A DNA stretch of 64,000 bases from Blastococcus carthaginiensis (GTDB lineage Bacteria; Actinomycetota; Actinomycetes; Mycobacteriales; Geodermatophilaceae): assembly GCF_030731085.1 (NCBI RefSeq), contig NZ_JASNFN010000004.1, forward strand, positions 62,001 through 126,000, given 5' to 3'. Below the pieces are notes generated by a model that did not search any database, was not told where the DNA came from, and was given only the letters and a program-made list of their open reading frames with translations. Positions 51,577-62,293 of this stretch are shown here, piece by piece. The number at the start of each line of letters is the position of its first letter. Positions within the stretch are counted from its first letter, which is position 1. Made by a program: the position numbers and the translations under genes.

Positions 51577-52590
51577 GTGCGAGCGATCTCCTACACCCAG
51601 CCCGGTGGCCCCGACGTCCTGGAGCTGGTCGACCGCCCGGTGCCCGAGCCCGGCCCCGGCGAGGTGCGGGTCCGCGTGGCCTTCTCCGGGGTCAACCCCA
51701 CCGACTGGAAGTCGCGCACGAACGCGCAGCCCGGCCCGGACGGGCAGGTGCCGAACCAGGACGGCTCGGGCACCGTCGACGCCGTCGGCCAGGGCGTGGA
51801 GCCGGCGATGCTCGGCCAGCGGGTGTGGATCTGGGAGGCCGCGTGGCAGCGGCCGTGGGGCACCGCCGCGGAGTTCACCGTCGTCCCCGCGCGGCACGTC
51901 GTCCTGCTGGGCGAGAACACGCCGTTCGAGCTGGGCGCGGCGCTCGGCATCCCGTTCCTCACCGCGCACCGCTGCCTGACCGTGGCCGAGTCCCTCCCCG
52001 ACCGGCTGGGGGCCGGGGCGCTCACCGGCCACACGGTCCTGGTGCAGGGCGGGGCGGGTGCGGTGGGCAACGCCGCCATCCAGCTCGCCCGCTGGGCGGA
52101 GGCGACCGTCATCGCCACCGTGAGCAGCCCGCGCAAGGCGCAGCTGGCGGCCGTGGCCGGCGCCGACCACGTCGTGGACTACAAGGAGCAGGACGTCGTC
52201 GCCGAGGTGCGCAAGATCGCGCCGAAGGGCGTGGACGCGATCGTCGAGGTCTCCGCCGCCGTCAACGCCGCCGTCGACGCCCAGGTGATCGGGATGCACG
52301 GCGCGGTCGCCATGTACGCCGACGACGGCGGCGCCGAGGTGACCGTGCCGGTGCGCGCGCAGATGGGACCCAACGCCCGCTGGCAGTTCGTGCTCGTCTA
52401 CACCGAGCCCGAGCGGGCCAAGGTGCTCGGCATCGAGGACGTCGCCACCGCGGTCGCCGAGGGCGCGATACGGGTCGGTGAGGACGCCGGCCTGCCGCTG
52501 CACGTGCACCCGCTGGCCGAGACCGCGGCCGCCCACCAGGCGGTGGAGGACGGCGCCGTCGGCAAGACGCTGATCGACGTCACGGCCTGA
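51577..52590 (+). CDS. NADPH:quinone oxidoreductase-type medium-chain dehydrogenase
   Basis: A 337-residue medium-chain dehydrogenase of the quinone reductase type. It opens ISYTQPGGPDVLELVDRPVPEPGPGEVRVRVAFSGVNPTDWKSR. The cofactor motif VLVQGGAGAVGNAAIQLARWAEA is near residue 155. There are no zinc ligands, so it is of the QOR type. It reduces quinones or enones with NADPH; the exact substrate is unknown. GTG 51577 is preferred because TAGCGG lies 7 nt upstream; ATG 51553 in frame would add eight residues. Confidence 0.9.
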   Translation: MRAISYTQPGGPDVLELVDRPVPEPGPGEVRVRVAFSGVNPTDWKSRTNAQPGPDGQVPNQDGSGTVDAVGQGVEPAMLGQRVWIWEAAWQRPWGTAAEFTVVPARHVVLLGENTPFELGAALGIPFLTAHRCLTVAESLPDRLGAGALTGHTVLVQGGAGAVGNAAIQLARWAEATVIATVSSPRKAQLAAVAGADHVVDYKEQDVVAEVRKIAPKGVDAIVEVSAAVNAAVDAQVIGMHGAVAMYADDGGAEVTVPVRAQMGPNARWQFVLVYTEPERAKVLGIEDVATAVAEGAIRVGEDAGLPLHVHPLAETAAAHQAVEDGAVGKTLIDVTA

Positions 52591-52611
52591 GCGTGCGCCG
52601 ACCGGCGTGGC

Positions 52612-52617
52612 TAGCCT
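52612..52617 (+). promoter_or_regulatory. leaderless -10 element of the cupin gene at 52624
   Basis: TAGCCT with 6 nt (cgggcc) to the ATG. The same hexamer and spacing occur before the gene at 50549. Confidence 0.55.
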
Positions 52618-52623
52618 CGGGCC

Positions 52624-52980
52624 ATGAGCGGACCCGCGATGACCGACCTGTCCGCGCTCGCCGAGGAGCTCCTGGAGAAGGCCACCGGCGAGCACTCCGG
52701 CCGAGCCGGACGCACCCTGCCGCACCCCGTCGACGGGCTGCGGCAGACGGTGATCGCCTTGCGCGCCGGAGCGGAGCTGGGCGAGCACGAGAGCCCTGGG
52801 CCGGCCACGCTGCTGGTCGTCCGCGGCCGGGTCCGCCTGGTGGCGGGCGAGGCGTCCGCGCCCCTCGACGCCCACCAGATCTGCCCGATCCCGGACCGCC
52901 GGCACAGCCTGCACGCCGACGAGGACTCCGTCGTCCTGCTCAGCGTCGCGGTCCCGCAGCGCGCACCTTCCGCGCGCTGA
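52624..52980 (+). CDS. cupin-fold protein
   Basis: A 118-residue small cupin. ALRAGAELGEHESPGPATLLVVRGRVRLVAGE (about 45-76) is motif 1 with an H-E pair, and LDAHQICPIPDRRHSLHADEDSVVLLSVAVP (about 82-112) is motif 2 with one or two His. It resembles LuxR-independent cupins annotated as small-molecule binding. No enzymatic role is evident. ATG 52624 has a TAGCCT leaderless element. It lies 33 bp after the quinone reductase. Confidence 0.82.
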   Translation: MSGPAMTDLSALAEELLEKATGEHSGRAGRTLPHPVDGLRQTVIALRAGAELGEHESPGPATLLVVRGRVRLVAGEASAPLDAHQICPIPDRRHSLHADEDSVVLLSVAVPQRAPSAR

Positions 52981-53003
52981 CGGCCGACCACGGATCACCG
53001 GGA

Positions 53004-53009
53004 TAGCGT
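53004..53009 (+). promoter_or_regulatory. leaderless -10 element of the DUF885 gene
   Basis: TAGCGT with 7 nt to the ATG at 53017. Confidence 0.6.
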
Positions 53010-53016
53010 CAGCGGG

Positions 53017-54705
53017 ATGACCGGCTCCCCCGCGCGCCCGCCGTCCCCCCTGGACCAGCTCGCCGACGGCTTCGTCGAGAGCTACGCCGCGGCCCAGCCG
53101 GTGGTCGCCACCTACATCGGCGTGCGCGGCCACGACGACCGGTGGCCCGACCTCAGCACCGACGGGCACGCCGCCCAAGCCGAGCTGCTGCGCCGCACCC
53201 GCGCCCAGGCCGAGGCGCTGGAGCCGGTCGACCGCCGGGACGAGATCGCCCGCAGCGCCATGCTGGAGCGGCTCGGCGCGGAGCTCGACCGCTACGACGC
53301 CGGCTACGCCCAGGCCGACCTGAACACGGTCGACAGCCCGCTGCAGGGCTTCCGCGAGGTCTTCGACCTCATGCCCACCGATTCCGACGAGGACTGGGCC
53401 GCCGTGGCGGTCCGGCTGGCGGCGCTGCCTGCCGCGCTGCTCAGCTACGCCCGCGGGCTGGACGGCGCCGCCGACCGCGGCCGGGTCTCCGCCGCCCGGC
53501 AGGTGCGGCTGGCGGCGGAGCGGGCACGGCAGTGGGCCGGCACGCCGGAACGGCCCGGCTTCTTCACCCGGCTGGCGCGCGAGGCGCCGGTCGAGCCGCG
53601 CAGCGCGCTGGGCCGCGACCTGGCCGACGGCGCCGAGCGGGCGTCGGGCGCTCTGCTGGGCTTCGCCGGGCACCTCGAACGGGTGCTGCTGCCACTGGCG
53701 CCGGAGGCCGATGGCGTGGGGCGCGACCGCTACCTGGTGGAGTCCCGGTACCACACCGGGGCGCGGCTGGACCTCGACGAGACCTACGACTGGGGCTGGG
53801 CCGAGCTCGCCCGCATCGTCGCCGAGAAGGAGCGGGTGGCCGAGGAGATCGCGCCCGGCGCGGGGGTGGCCGGCGCGATGGCCGCGCTCGACGCCGACCC
53901 GGCGCGGATCATCCGGGGCCGGGAGGCGCTGCAGGCCTGGCTGCAGGAGACCGCCGACCGCGCGGTGGCCGCGCTCGACGGCGTGCACTTCGACATCCCG
54001 GGGCCGGTACGCCGCATCGAGGGGCGGCTCACCCCCACCGCGGGCGAGGGCGTCTACTACACCGCCCCCAGCGAGGACTTCAGCCGCCCGGGTCGGATGT
54101 GGTGGTCGCTGCCCGAGGGCGTCGAGGAGATGACGACCTGGCGGGAGACCACGACCGTCTTCCACGAGGGCGTGCCCGGCCACCACCTGCAGATCGGGCA
54201 GACGGTGCACGACGCGGAGCGGCTCAACCGGTGGCAGCGGCTGCTCTGCTCCTGCTCGGGCAACGCCGAGGGCTGGGCCCTCTACGCCGAGCGGCTGATG
54301 GGCGAGCTGGGCTTCCTCGAGGACCCGGGCGACCGGCTGGGCATGCTCGACGCCCAGGAGCTCCGGGCGGCGCGGGTGGTGCTCGACATCGGGGTGCACC
54401 TGGATCTGCCCATCCCCGCGGGTGCGGCGGCCGGCACCCGCTGGGACTACGACGTGGCGCTGGCCTTCCTGCGCCGGCACGTGAGCATGGAGGACGCCAT
54501 GCGCGTGGACGAGCTGCACCGCTACCTCGGCTGGCCCGGGCAGGCGCCGGTCTACAAGGTGGGCGAGCGGGTGTTCCTGACCTGCCGGGAGGAGGCCCGG
54601 CGGCGTGCGGGCGACGCCTTCGACCTGGCGCAGTGGCACCGCGACGTCCTGGCGCTCGGGCAGCTCGGCCTCGACCCGCTGGCCGCGGAGCTCGCCCGCC
54701 GCTGA
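53017..54705 (+). CDS. DUF885 family protein (predicted metallo-carboxypeptidase-like)
   Basis: A 562-residue soluble helical protein of the DUF885 family. The metal motif HEGVPGHHLQ (HExxxH, about 384) and GWALYAERLM (Glu about 421) are the two conserved sites. Other family blocks are YTAPSEDFSRPGRMWWSLP and YLGWPGQAPVYKVGE near the C-terminus. It is likely a zinc peptidase, and some members are annotated as such, but the substrate is unproven. ATG 53017 has a TAGCGT leaderless element. It ends in an inverted repeat shared with the convergent dehydrogenase gene. Confidence 0.9.
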   Translation: MTGSPARPPSPLDQLADGFVESYAAAQPVVATYIGVRGHDDRWPDLSTDGHAAQAELLRRTRAQAEALEPVDRRDEIARSAMLERLGAELDRYDAGYAQADLNTVDSPLQGFREVFDLMPTDSDEDWAAVAVRLAALPAALLSYARGLDGAADRGRVSAARQVRLAAERARQWAGTPERPGFFTRLAREAPVEPRSALGRDLADGAERASGALLGFAGHLERVLLPLAPEADGVGRDRYLVESRYHTGARLDLDETYDWGWAELARIVAEKERVAEEIAPGAGVAGAMAALDADPARIIRGREALQAWLQETADRAVAALDGVHFDIPGPVRRIEGRLTPTAGEGVYYTAPSEDFSRPGRMWWSLPEGVEEMTTWRETTTVFHEGVPGHHLQIGQTVHDAERLNRWQRLLCSCSGNAEGWALYAERLMGELGFLEDPGDRLGMLDAQELRAARVVLDIGVHLDLPIPAGAAAGTRWDYDVALAFLRRHVSMEDAMRVDELHRYLGWPGQAPVYKVGERVFLTCREEARRRAGDAFDLAQWHRDVLALGQLGLDPLAAELARR

Positions 54706-54754
54706 GCGAGCGCGCGGCTCAGCCCGCGAGCGAGGCCAGGTGCTCCACCCGCGC

Positions 54755-54810
54755 GGGTGTGCGCTCCTCAGGGCTCCGCAGGTCGCGATGACCCCGGTGA
54801 GCGCACACCC
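54755..54810. terminator. long-loop inverted repeat between DUF885 and acyl-CoA dehydrogenase genes
   Basis: GGGTGTGCGCTC (54755-54766) and GAGCGCACACCC (54799-54810) pair perfectly over 12 bp with a 32-nt loop. The position between convergent genes fits a bidirectional terminator. Confidence 0.6.
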
Positions 54811-54828
54811 GGGCGCGGTCGACGTCGG

Positions 54829-55983
54829 TCAGCCGACGCCGAGGTCGCGGGCGATGAGCATCCGCTGCACCTCGCTGGTCCCCTCGCCGATCTCGAGGAT
54901 CTTGGCGTCGCGGTAGAAGCGGCCCACCGGGAACTCGTTCATGAACCCGTACCCGCCGTGCACCTGGGTGGCGTAGCGGGCGTTGTCCATCGCCACCTCG
55001 GAGCTGTACAGCTTGGCGATCGAGGCCTCCCGCTTGAACGGCTCGCCGCGCAGCATCTTCTCCGCCGCCCGGTAGTAGGCCAGCCGCGCGGTGGAGGCCC
55101 GCACCTCCATGTCGGCGATCATGAACTGCACGGCCTGGTTGCGGCCGATGGGCTGGCCGAACGCCTCCCGCTGCGCCGCGTACTTCACCGACTCGTCCAC
55201 GCACCCCTGGGCGAGCCCGACCGACAGCGCGGAGATCGCGATCCGGCCCTCGTCGAGGATCGAGAGAAACTGCGCGTAGCCGCGCCCCCGCTCCCCCACC
55301 TGGTTCTCCTCGGGCACCCGGCAGTCGTCGAAGGAGAGCTCGCGGGTGTCCGAGGCATTCCAGCCGACCTTCGAGTACCGCTGGCCGACGGTGAAGCCCG
55401 GCGTCCCCGACGGCACGATGATCGCCGAGATCTCCTTCTTGCCGTCCGGCTTGGTGCCGGTGACCGCGGTGACGGTCACCAGCGACGTGAGGTCCGTGCC
55501 GGAGTTGGTGATGAACGCCTTGGAGCCGTTGATCACCCAGTGGCCGTCCTCCAGGCGCGCGGTGGTGCGCGTCGCCCCGGCGTCGGACCCGCCACCGGGC
55601 TCGGTCAGCCCGAAGGCGCCGAGCGCCTCACCGGTGCACAGCCGGGGCAGCCACTCCCGCTTCTGCTCCTCGGTGCCGAACCGGTAGATCGGCATCGCAC
55701 CGAGCGAGACGCCGGCCTCGACGGTGATCGCCATCGAGCTGTCGACCCGGGCCAGCTCCTCGAGCGCCACGCAGAGGTCGAAGTAGGTGCCCCCGGCGCC
55801 GCCGTACTCCTCGGGGAAGGGCAGGCCGAACAGGCCGAGCTCCCCCATCTGCCGGACGATCTCCGTGGGGAACTCGTCGCGCTCGTAGAACTCCCCGATC
55901 TGCGGGGCGATCACCTCCCGGGCGAACTCCCGGACGGTGGTCCGCAGCGCCTCGGTCTCGTCGCTCAGCCGGTAGTCCAACAT
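54829..55983 (-). CDS. acyl-CoA dehydrogenase (FadE19-like, probable isovaleryl-CoA type)
   Basis: A 384-residue FAD enzyme that introduces an alpha-beta double bond into an acyl-CoA. GAFGLTEPGGGSDAGATRTTA (about 127-147) is the FAD/substrate segment. GWNASDTRELSFDDCRVP is the middle block. YGFMNEFPVGRFYRDAKILEIGEGTSEVQ holds the C-terminal signature with a Glu in GEGTSE at the catalytic-base position. The place at the end of a carboxylase operon matches mycobacterial fadE19-accA1-accD1, linked to leucine breakdown, so isovaleryl-CoA is the likely substrate. Its ATG shares one base with the upstream stop (TGATG). Confidence 0.9.
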   Translation of the reverse strand: MLDYRLSDETEALRTTVREFAREVIAPQIGEFYERDEFPTEIVRQMGELGLFGLPFPEEYGGAGGTYFDLCVALEELARVDSSMAITVEAGVSLGAMPIYRFGTEEQKREWLPRLCTGEALGAFGLTEPGGGSDAGATRTTARLEDGHWVINGSKAFITNSGTDLTSLVTVTAVTGTKPDGKKEISAIIVPSGTPGFTVGQRYSKVGWNASDTRELSFDDCRVPEENQVGERGRGYAQFLSILDEGRIAISALSVGLAQGCVDESVKYAAQREAFGQPIGRNQAVQFMIADMEVRASTARLAYYRAAEKMLRGEPFKREASIAKLYSSEVAMDNARYATQVHGGYGFMNEFPVGRFYRDAKILEIGEGTSEVQRMLIARDLGVG

Positions 55984-57988
55984 CAGTTCTCCTGCTGCTC
56001 AGGCGCGGCCGCCGGGGTCACCAGGGCCACCCGCTCGTCCAGCGCGACCGTCTGGCCCGCCGTCACCCCGAGCTCGGCCACCGTCCCCGCGACCGGGGCG
56101 GTGAGCACGTGCTCCATCTTCATCGCCTCGACGACGAGCAGCGGGGTGCCCGCCTCGACCTCGTCGCCGACGGAGGCGCGCACGACCGTCACCGTCCCCG
56201 GCATGGGGGAGGTCACGGCACCGTCACCCCCGGCCTGGCCGGCGGAGCTCGCTAGCCGCTCGTGCTCGCGCAGGGCCGTCACGCGGCCGCCGGCGGCCAG
56301 CCACACCGTCCCGCCGTCGTGCACCAGCGCGTAGGACGACGACTCCCCGGCGTAGGTGACCAGCAGCCGGTCGCCGTCCCGCACCGCCCGCGCCGGGGCG
56401 GGCGCCGCGTCGCCCACGGCCACCTCGGCGTCGGCGGCCCGGCCGCGCACCCGCACGGTCACCGGGTCGGCGCCGGCCACCTGGAGGCGCCGCACCGTCC
56501 ACGCGGGCTCGCCCAGCCGCCAGCCGTCGGGGACGTCCCAGCGGTCGACGACGGGGCCGGCCGGCTCGGACTCCACCAGCAGCGCGAGCGCCGCGGCCGC
56601 GTAGACGTGCGCCGACGACTCGCGGACCGCGGTCAGCTCCTCGCCGCGCCGCTCGATCAGCCCGGTGTCCAACGTGCCGGCCACGACGTCCGGGTCGCCG
56701 AGCAGCGCGCGCAGGAAGGCCGCGTTCGTCGTCACCCCGAGGACGGCGGTGTGCCCGAGCGCCCCCACCAGGCGCGCCCGCGCGGTCTCCCGGTCGGGCG
56801 CCCAGGCGATGACCTTGGCGAGCATCGGGTCGTAGTCGGTGCCCACCCGCCCGCCGACGGCGAGCGAGCTGTCGACGCGTACTCCCGGGCCGGTGGGCTC
56901 CACCAGGCCGAGCACGGTGCCGGCCTGGGGCAGGAACCCGCGGGCCGGGTCCTCGGCGTAGAGCCGGGCCTCGATGGCGTGGCCGTCGAGCGCGACGTCG
57001 CTCTGGTCGATCGGCAGCGGCTCCCCCGCGGCCACCCGCAGCTGCAGCTCCACGAGGTCGAGCCCGGTGACCATCTCGGTGACCGGGTGCTCGACCTGCA
57101 GCCGGGTGTTCATCTCCAGGAAGAAGAAGTCGCGCGGCCGGTCGGCGTCGACGATGAACTCGACCGTGCCCGCACCCGTGTAGCCGACGGCCCGGGCGGC
57201 CTCGACGGCGGCGCGGCCCATGGAGGCGCGCATCGCGGTGTCCAGCAGCGGAGACGGCGCCTCCTCGATCACCTTCTGGTGGCGCCGCTGCAGGCTGCAC
57301 TCGCGTTCGCCGAGGTGGATCACGGTGCCGTGGGCGTCCCCGAGCACCTGCACCTCGATGTGCCGGGAGTTGCCGACGTAGCGCTCCACGAGGAGGGTGT
57401 CGTCGCCGAAGGAGCCGCTGGCCTCGCGCCGCGCGCCGGCGATCGCATCCGGCAGCTCGTCCTCCGACCGGACGACCCGCATGCCCTTGCCGCCACCGCC
57501 GGCGCTCGGCTTGAGCAGCACCGGGAAGCCCACGGCGACGGCGGCGTCGGCGACCTCGGCGTCGCTCATGCCGGGCTCCGTCCGGCCCGGGACGACCGGC
57601 ACCCCGGCGGCCATCACCGTCTGCTTGGCGCGGATCTTGTCGGCCATCGCCTCGATCGCGGCGACCGGCGGGCCGATGAAGACGATCCCCGCCGCCTCGC
57701 AGGCCCGGGCGAACTCCACGTTCTCCGACAGGAAGCCGTAGCCCGGGTGGACCGCCTGGGCGCCGGTGCGGGCGGCGGCGTCGAGCACCCGCTCGATGGA
57801 GAGGTAGCTCTGCGCGGCGGGGGCCGGCCCGATGGGGACGGCGACGTCGGCCAGCCGGGTGTGCAGCGCGCCGGCGTCGGCCTCGCTGTGCACGGCGACC
57901 GAGCGGATGCCCATCGCGCGCAGCGTGCGGATGACGCGGACGGCGATCTCGCCGCGGTTGGCGACCAGGACGGTGTCGAACATCTGGC

Positions 57989-57992
<4 letters not shown>
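55983..57992 (-). CDS. acyl-CoA carboxylase alpha subunit (biotin carboxylase-BCCP; AccA1-like)
   Basis: A 669-residue fusion. The biotin carboxylase part (about 1-450) has VLVANRGEIAVRVIRTLR, GYGFLSENVEFARACE, the ATP-grasp Gly-rich loop KPSAGGGGKGMRVV, ECSLQRRHQKVIEEAPS and EMNTRLQVEHPVTEM. The C-terminal BCCP domain has the biotinylated Lys in EAMKMEH (about 629). It carboxylates biotin for the beta subunit encoded next to it. By analogy with mycobacterial AccA1/AccD1 the substrate is 3-methylcrotonyl-CoA. GTG 57992 overlaps the upstream stop (GTGA); ATG 57983 is an alternative. Confidence 0.95.
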
Positions 57993-59602
<1,610 letters not shown>

Positions 59603-59610
59603 GCCGCAGA

Positions 59611-59628
59611 GGTTAACCATGGTTCACC
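59611..59628. promoter_or_regulatory. operator copy 1 for the carboxylase operon
   Basis: GGTTAACCATGGTTCACC, an imperfect palindrome (GTTAACC-AT-GGTTCAC) that overlaps the -10 hexamer TAACCT (minus strand 59615-59610). A second copy lies 45 bp away. The divergent TetR regulator is the natural candidate to bind. Confidence 0.7.
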
Positions 59629-59655
59629 CTCGCGGTCCACTCCTCCCGGTCGAGG

Positions 59656-59673
59656 GGTTAACCGGTGTTCACC
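59656..59673. promoter_or_regulatory. operator copy 2, adjacent to the tetR promoter
   Basis: GGTTAACCGGTGTTCACC, identical to copy 1 at 15 of 18 positions; only the central three bases differ. It ends 8 bp before the tetR -10 element TAGCAT (59681-59686), so the regulator likely controls its own gene too. Confidence 0.7.
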
Positions 59674-59693
59674 GCCGGGCTAGCATCCGTCGC

Positions 59694-60320
59694 ATGACGT
59701 CGGCCGGCACGGGTCTGGAGCCGGGCTCCCCAGCCCAGGACAGCGCGCTGCACGCCGACGCCGCCCGGCCGTCCCGCCGCGAGCAGATCCTGCAGGCCGC
59801 CGCCCGGCTGTTCGCCGAGCGCGGCTCGCGCGCGGTGGGGGTGGACGACGTCGGGGCGGCGGTCGGGGTCACCGGGCCGGCGATCTACCGGCACTTCGCG
59901 AGCAAGGACGCGATGCTCGCCGAGATGCTGCTGCGCATCAGCGCCCGGCTCGCCGACGGCGGGCGCGACCGGGTGGCGGCCGCGGGCAGCGACCCGGCCG
60001 ACCAGCTGCGCGCGCTCATCGGCTTCCAGGTCGAGTTCGCGCTGGACAACCCGGCGCTGATCGTCGTGCACGACCGGGACCTCGCCTCGCTGCCCGAGGC
60101 CGAGGCCGCCCAGGTGCGGCGGCTGCAGCGCCGCTACGTCGAGGTGTGGGTGGCGGTGCTGGCGCGGGTGCACCCCGACGCCGAGGCCGCCGCGTGCCGC
60201 GCCCGCGCGCACGCCGTCTTCGGACTGATCAACTCCACCCCGCACAGCGCGGGCCGCCTCGACCGGTCCGCGATGGCGGAGCTGCTCCGCGCCATGGCCT
60301 GGGCAGCGGCCACCGCCTGA
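59694..60320 (+). CDS. TetR family transcriptional regulator
   Basis: A 208-residue TetR protein. The DNA-binding domain (about 27-75) reads SRREQILQAAARLFAERGSRAVGVDDVGAAVGVTGPAIYRHFASKDAMLAEML, with the recognition helix GPAIYRHF. The C-terminal domain is a ligand-binding helical bundle with VVHDRDLASLPEAEAAQVRRLQRRYV. It faces the carboxylase operon across 91 bp with two 18-bp operator copies. The ligand is likely an acyl-CoA or carboxylic acid intermediate of branched-chain catabolism, by inference from context. ATG 59694 has a TAGCAT-N7 leaderless promoter. Confidence 0.92.
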   Translation: MTSAGTGLEPGSPAQDSALHADAARPSRREQILQAAARLFAERGSRAVGVDDVGAAVGVTGPAIYRHFASKDAMLAEMLLRISARLADGGRDRVAAAGSDPADQLRALIGFQVEFALDNPALIVVHDRDLASLPEAEAAQVRRLQRRYVEVWVAVLARVHPDAEAAACRARAHAVFGLINSTPHSAGRLDRSAMAELLRAMAWAAATA

Positions 60321-60384
60321 CGGAGAAGCCGGTCCCGCTCGCCGTTCGCCGGCGCGCCCCGACCCTCCGGGCCGTTCCGGGCCG

Positions 60385-62211
60385 TCACCTGAGAGGCGGC
60401 ACCGGCAGGGCCAGGCCGTCGGAGGCGACCTTGTCCACCGCCGCGGCGCTGCCGGCGCCCGCACCGGCCCACGCGCTCTCGACGACGGTGACGGTGGAGC
60501 CGGACACCGCGCTGGCGTACTGCGCCGACCGCAACCCGGCCGGAGCACCGTCGTAGGTGACACCTTCGCGCAGCAGGTCGCTGACGTTGCCGCTGCCGTC
60601 GCGGTCGGTGAGCGCGCGCAGTTCGCGTGCGGCGGCGTCGTCGTCCATGGTCACCCGGGACACCGACACCACGACCGGTGCACCCTCCGCCTGCGCCGAG
60701 TACAGCGCGCGGGAGAGCCCGACGCAGTCGCGCGCGGCGAAGAACCCGGCCACCTCCCCGTAGGCGTGCCCGGCGCAGGTGTCGTCGACCTGCACCGCCT
60801 CCACGGTGTAGGCGGTGCCGTCCACCTCGCGCACCTCGCCCGGCGTGGGCCCGGCCACGACGGCGTCGGACGGGATCCCGACGTCGCCACCCGCGCCGTC
60901 GCCGGCCGGCTCGTCGCCGAGCAGCCACACACCGAAGACGCAGACGACCAGGACCGCCGCCACCGCGGCGGCCAGCACGGCGATCCGGCGGCGGTCGGCC
61001 GGCGTCCGGTCCCCGCCGCGCCCCGACGCGGTGGCACCCCACGCCGGGGAGAGCGGCGGCCGCGCGGGTCGCTCGGCGGCGGGTGGATCGGCGGCGGGTG
61101 ACGCGGCGGTGGGTGACGCGGCCGGGAGCACCGCGGTACGGGGGCCGGACGGGGCCGGCGGCCCGTCGCCGCCGTCGCGGTCCGGCGTGCCGGTCCGCCC
61201 CTCGGTGCCCGCGTCGGGGCGCGGCGGGGCGGGCGCACCACCCACCTCGACGGTGTCGCGCTGCCCGGCGAGCCCCGGGGTCGCGCCCGTCGGCGCGGCC
61301 GCGGCCACGGCGGCGGCGTGCGCCGAGGCCACCGAGGCGGCGACCGCACGGGCCACGGCCGTGGCGCTCAACGCGCCGCCCTCGCCCTCCGGGGTGTCCG
61401 CGTTCCCGCCCGGCCCGGGCTCGCCGGCGTCCGGCGGGTCGGGCACCGGTGGGACGATCAGCGGCGAGGCGGCCATCGCCGCCGGGGTCAGCAGCTGGGG
61501 ACGGCGCAGGACGTAGGGCGAGTACGGGAAGGCCTCGCCGCCCAGCTCCTCGACCGTGGGGCCGCGGCCGGGCAGCTCCAGCGCCGCCAGAGCCGCCCGC
61601 ACGTCGGCGGTGGTCCAGAGCCGGGGGTTGGCGACGCCGGCGTGCCGGGCGGCCCGCGCGAACGCCAGCAGCAGGGAGCGGGGGTCGAGCGTGGCGACCA
61701 GGTCGCCCTCGCCGAGGTCGCCGTCGACGGGCACCAGCCCGGTGATCTCGCCGACCAGCACGGTGAGACGGGCGATCCGCCCCGGCTCCAGCCCGGCCCG
61801 GCGCAGCTTCATCGCGGTGTCCATGCCCGCGGCCATCAGCCCGTCGAGCGGCGAGGAGCCGCCACCGGCCAGGTGCAGCACCTGCTCGGGGCCGGGTCCG
61901 GCGATCGTCCAGGGCCCCTCGGGCTTCGCCGTCACCGTCCCGGACTGCCGGAGCACCTCGACGACGCGGATGACCGCGAGGCCCTCGGGGACCAGCAGCA
62001 CCGCGTCGGACTGGCGGCGGCCGAGCGGCTCGTCGACCAGCGGGAGGGAGGCCACCACCGCGGCGCGGACCGAGGCGCCGGTGTCCCACCGGGTGAGCTC
62101 CCCGAAGAGCGCCCGCTCACCTGCCGTCTCCAGCGGCGCCGGGGTCAGGACCAGCACGTCGTCCTCCGGGCGGTCGGGATCTGCGGTCGGGGCCGGGCCG
62201 GTGCGGGCCAC
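60385..62211 (-). CDS. single-pass membrane protein with NERD-like N-terminal domain
   Basis: A 608-residue protein in three parts. The N-terminal globular part (about 25-220) starts ERALFGELTRWDTGASVRAAVVASLPLVDE and has SDAVLLVPEGLAVIRVVEV, resembling nuclease-related NERD domains. A Pro/Ala/Ser-rich linker follows (about 230-405). A membrane helix at about 409-432 (RIAVLAAAVAAVLVVCVFGVWLL) leads to an extracytoplasmic domain of about 170 residues with two Cys (DTCAGHAYG and ARDCVGL, likely a disulfide). NERD resemblance is weak and the catalytic residues are not clear. Function unknown. GTG 62211 has GGGAG upstream and TAGCGT about 30 bp further. Confidence 0.7.
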   Translation of the reverse strand: MARTGPAPTADPDRPEDDVLVLTPAPLETAGERALFGELTRWDTGASVRAAVVASLPLVDEPLGRRQSDAVLLVPEGLAVIRVVEVLRQSGTVTAKPEGPWTIAGPGPEQVLHLAGGGSSPLDGLMAAGMDTAMKLRRAGLEPGRIARLTVLVGEITGLVPVDGDLGEGDLVATLDPRSLLLAFARAARHAGVANPRLWTTADVRAALAALELPGRGPTVEELGGEAFPYSPYVLRRPQLLTPAAMAASPLIVPPVPDPPDAGEPGPGGNADTPEGEGGALSATAVARAVAASVASAHAAAVAAAAPTGATPGLAGQRDTVEVGGAPAPPRPDAGTEGRTGTPDRDGGDGPPAPSGPRTAVLPAASPTAASPAADPPAAERPARPPLSPAWGATASGRGGDRTPADRRRIAVLAAAVAAVLVVCVFGVWLLGDEPAGDGAGGDVGIPSDAVVAGPTPGEVREVDGTAYTVEAVQVDDTCAGHAYGEVAGFFAARDCVGLSRALYSAQAEGAPVVVSVSRVTMDDDAAARELRALTDRDGSGNVSDLLREGVTYDGAPAGLRSAQYASAVSGSTVTVVESAWAGAGAGSAAAVDKVASDGLALPVPPLR

Positions 62212-62293
62212 CGCCGGCGGCTCCCGCGGGCAGCCGACGACGACGCTACGTCATCGGTGCGACGGCTCCGTGGCGCGCGGAGCGGCTCCGGGT

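Noticed and set aside
51235..54639. 1134-codon open frame on the minus strand spanning several genes
   Set aside because: Its first part is antisense to the DUF885, cupin and quinone reductase genes; only the last 81 codons (51480-51235) are the real antitoxin.
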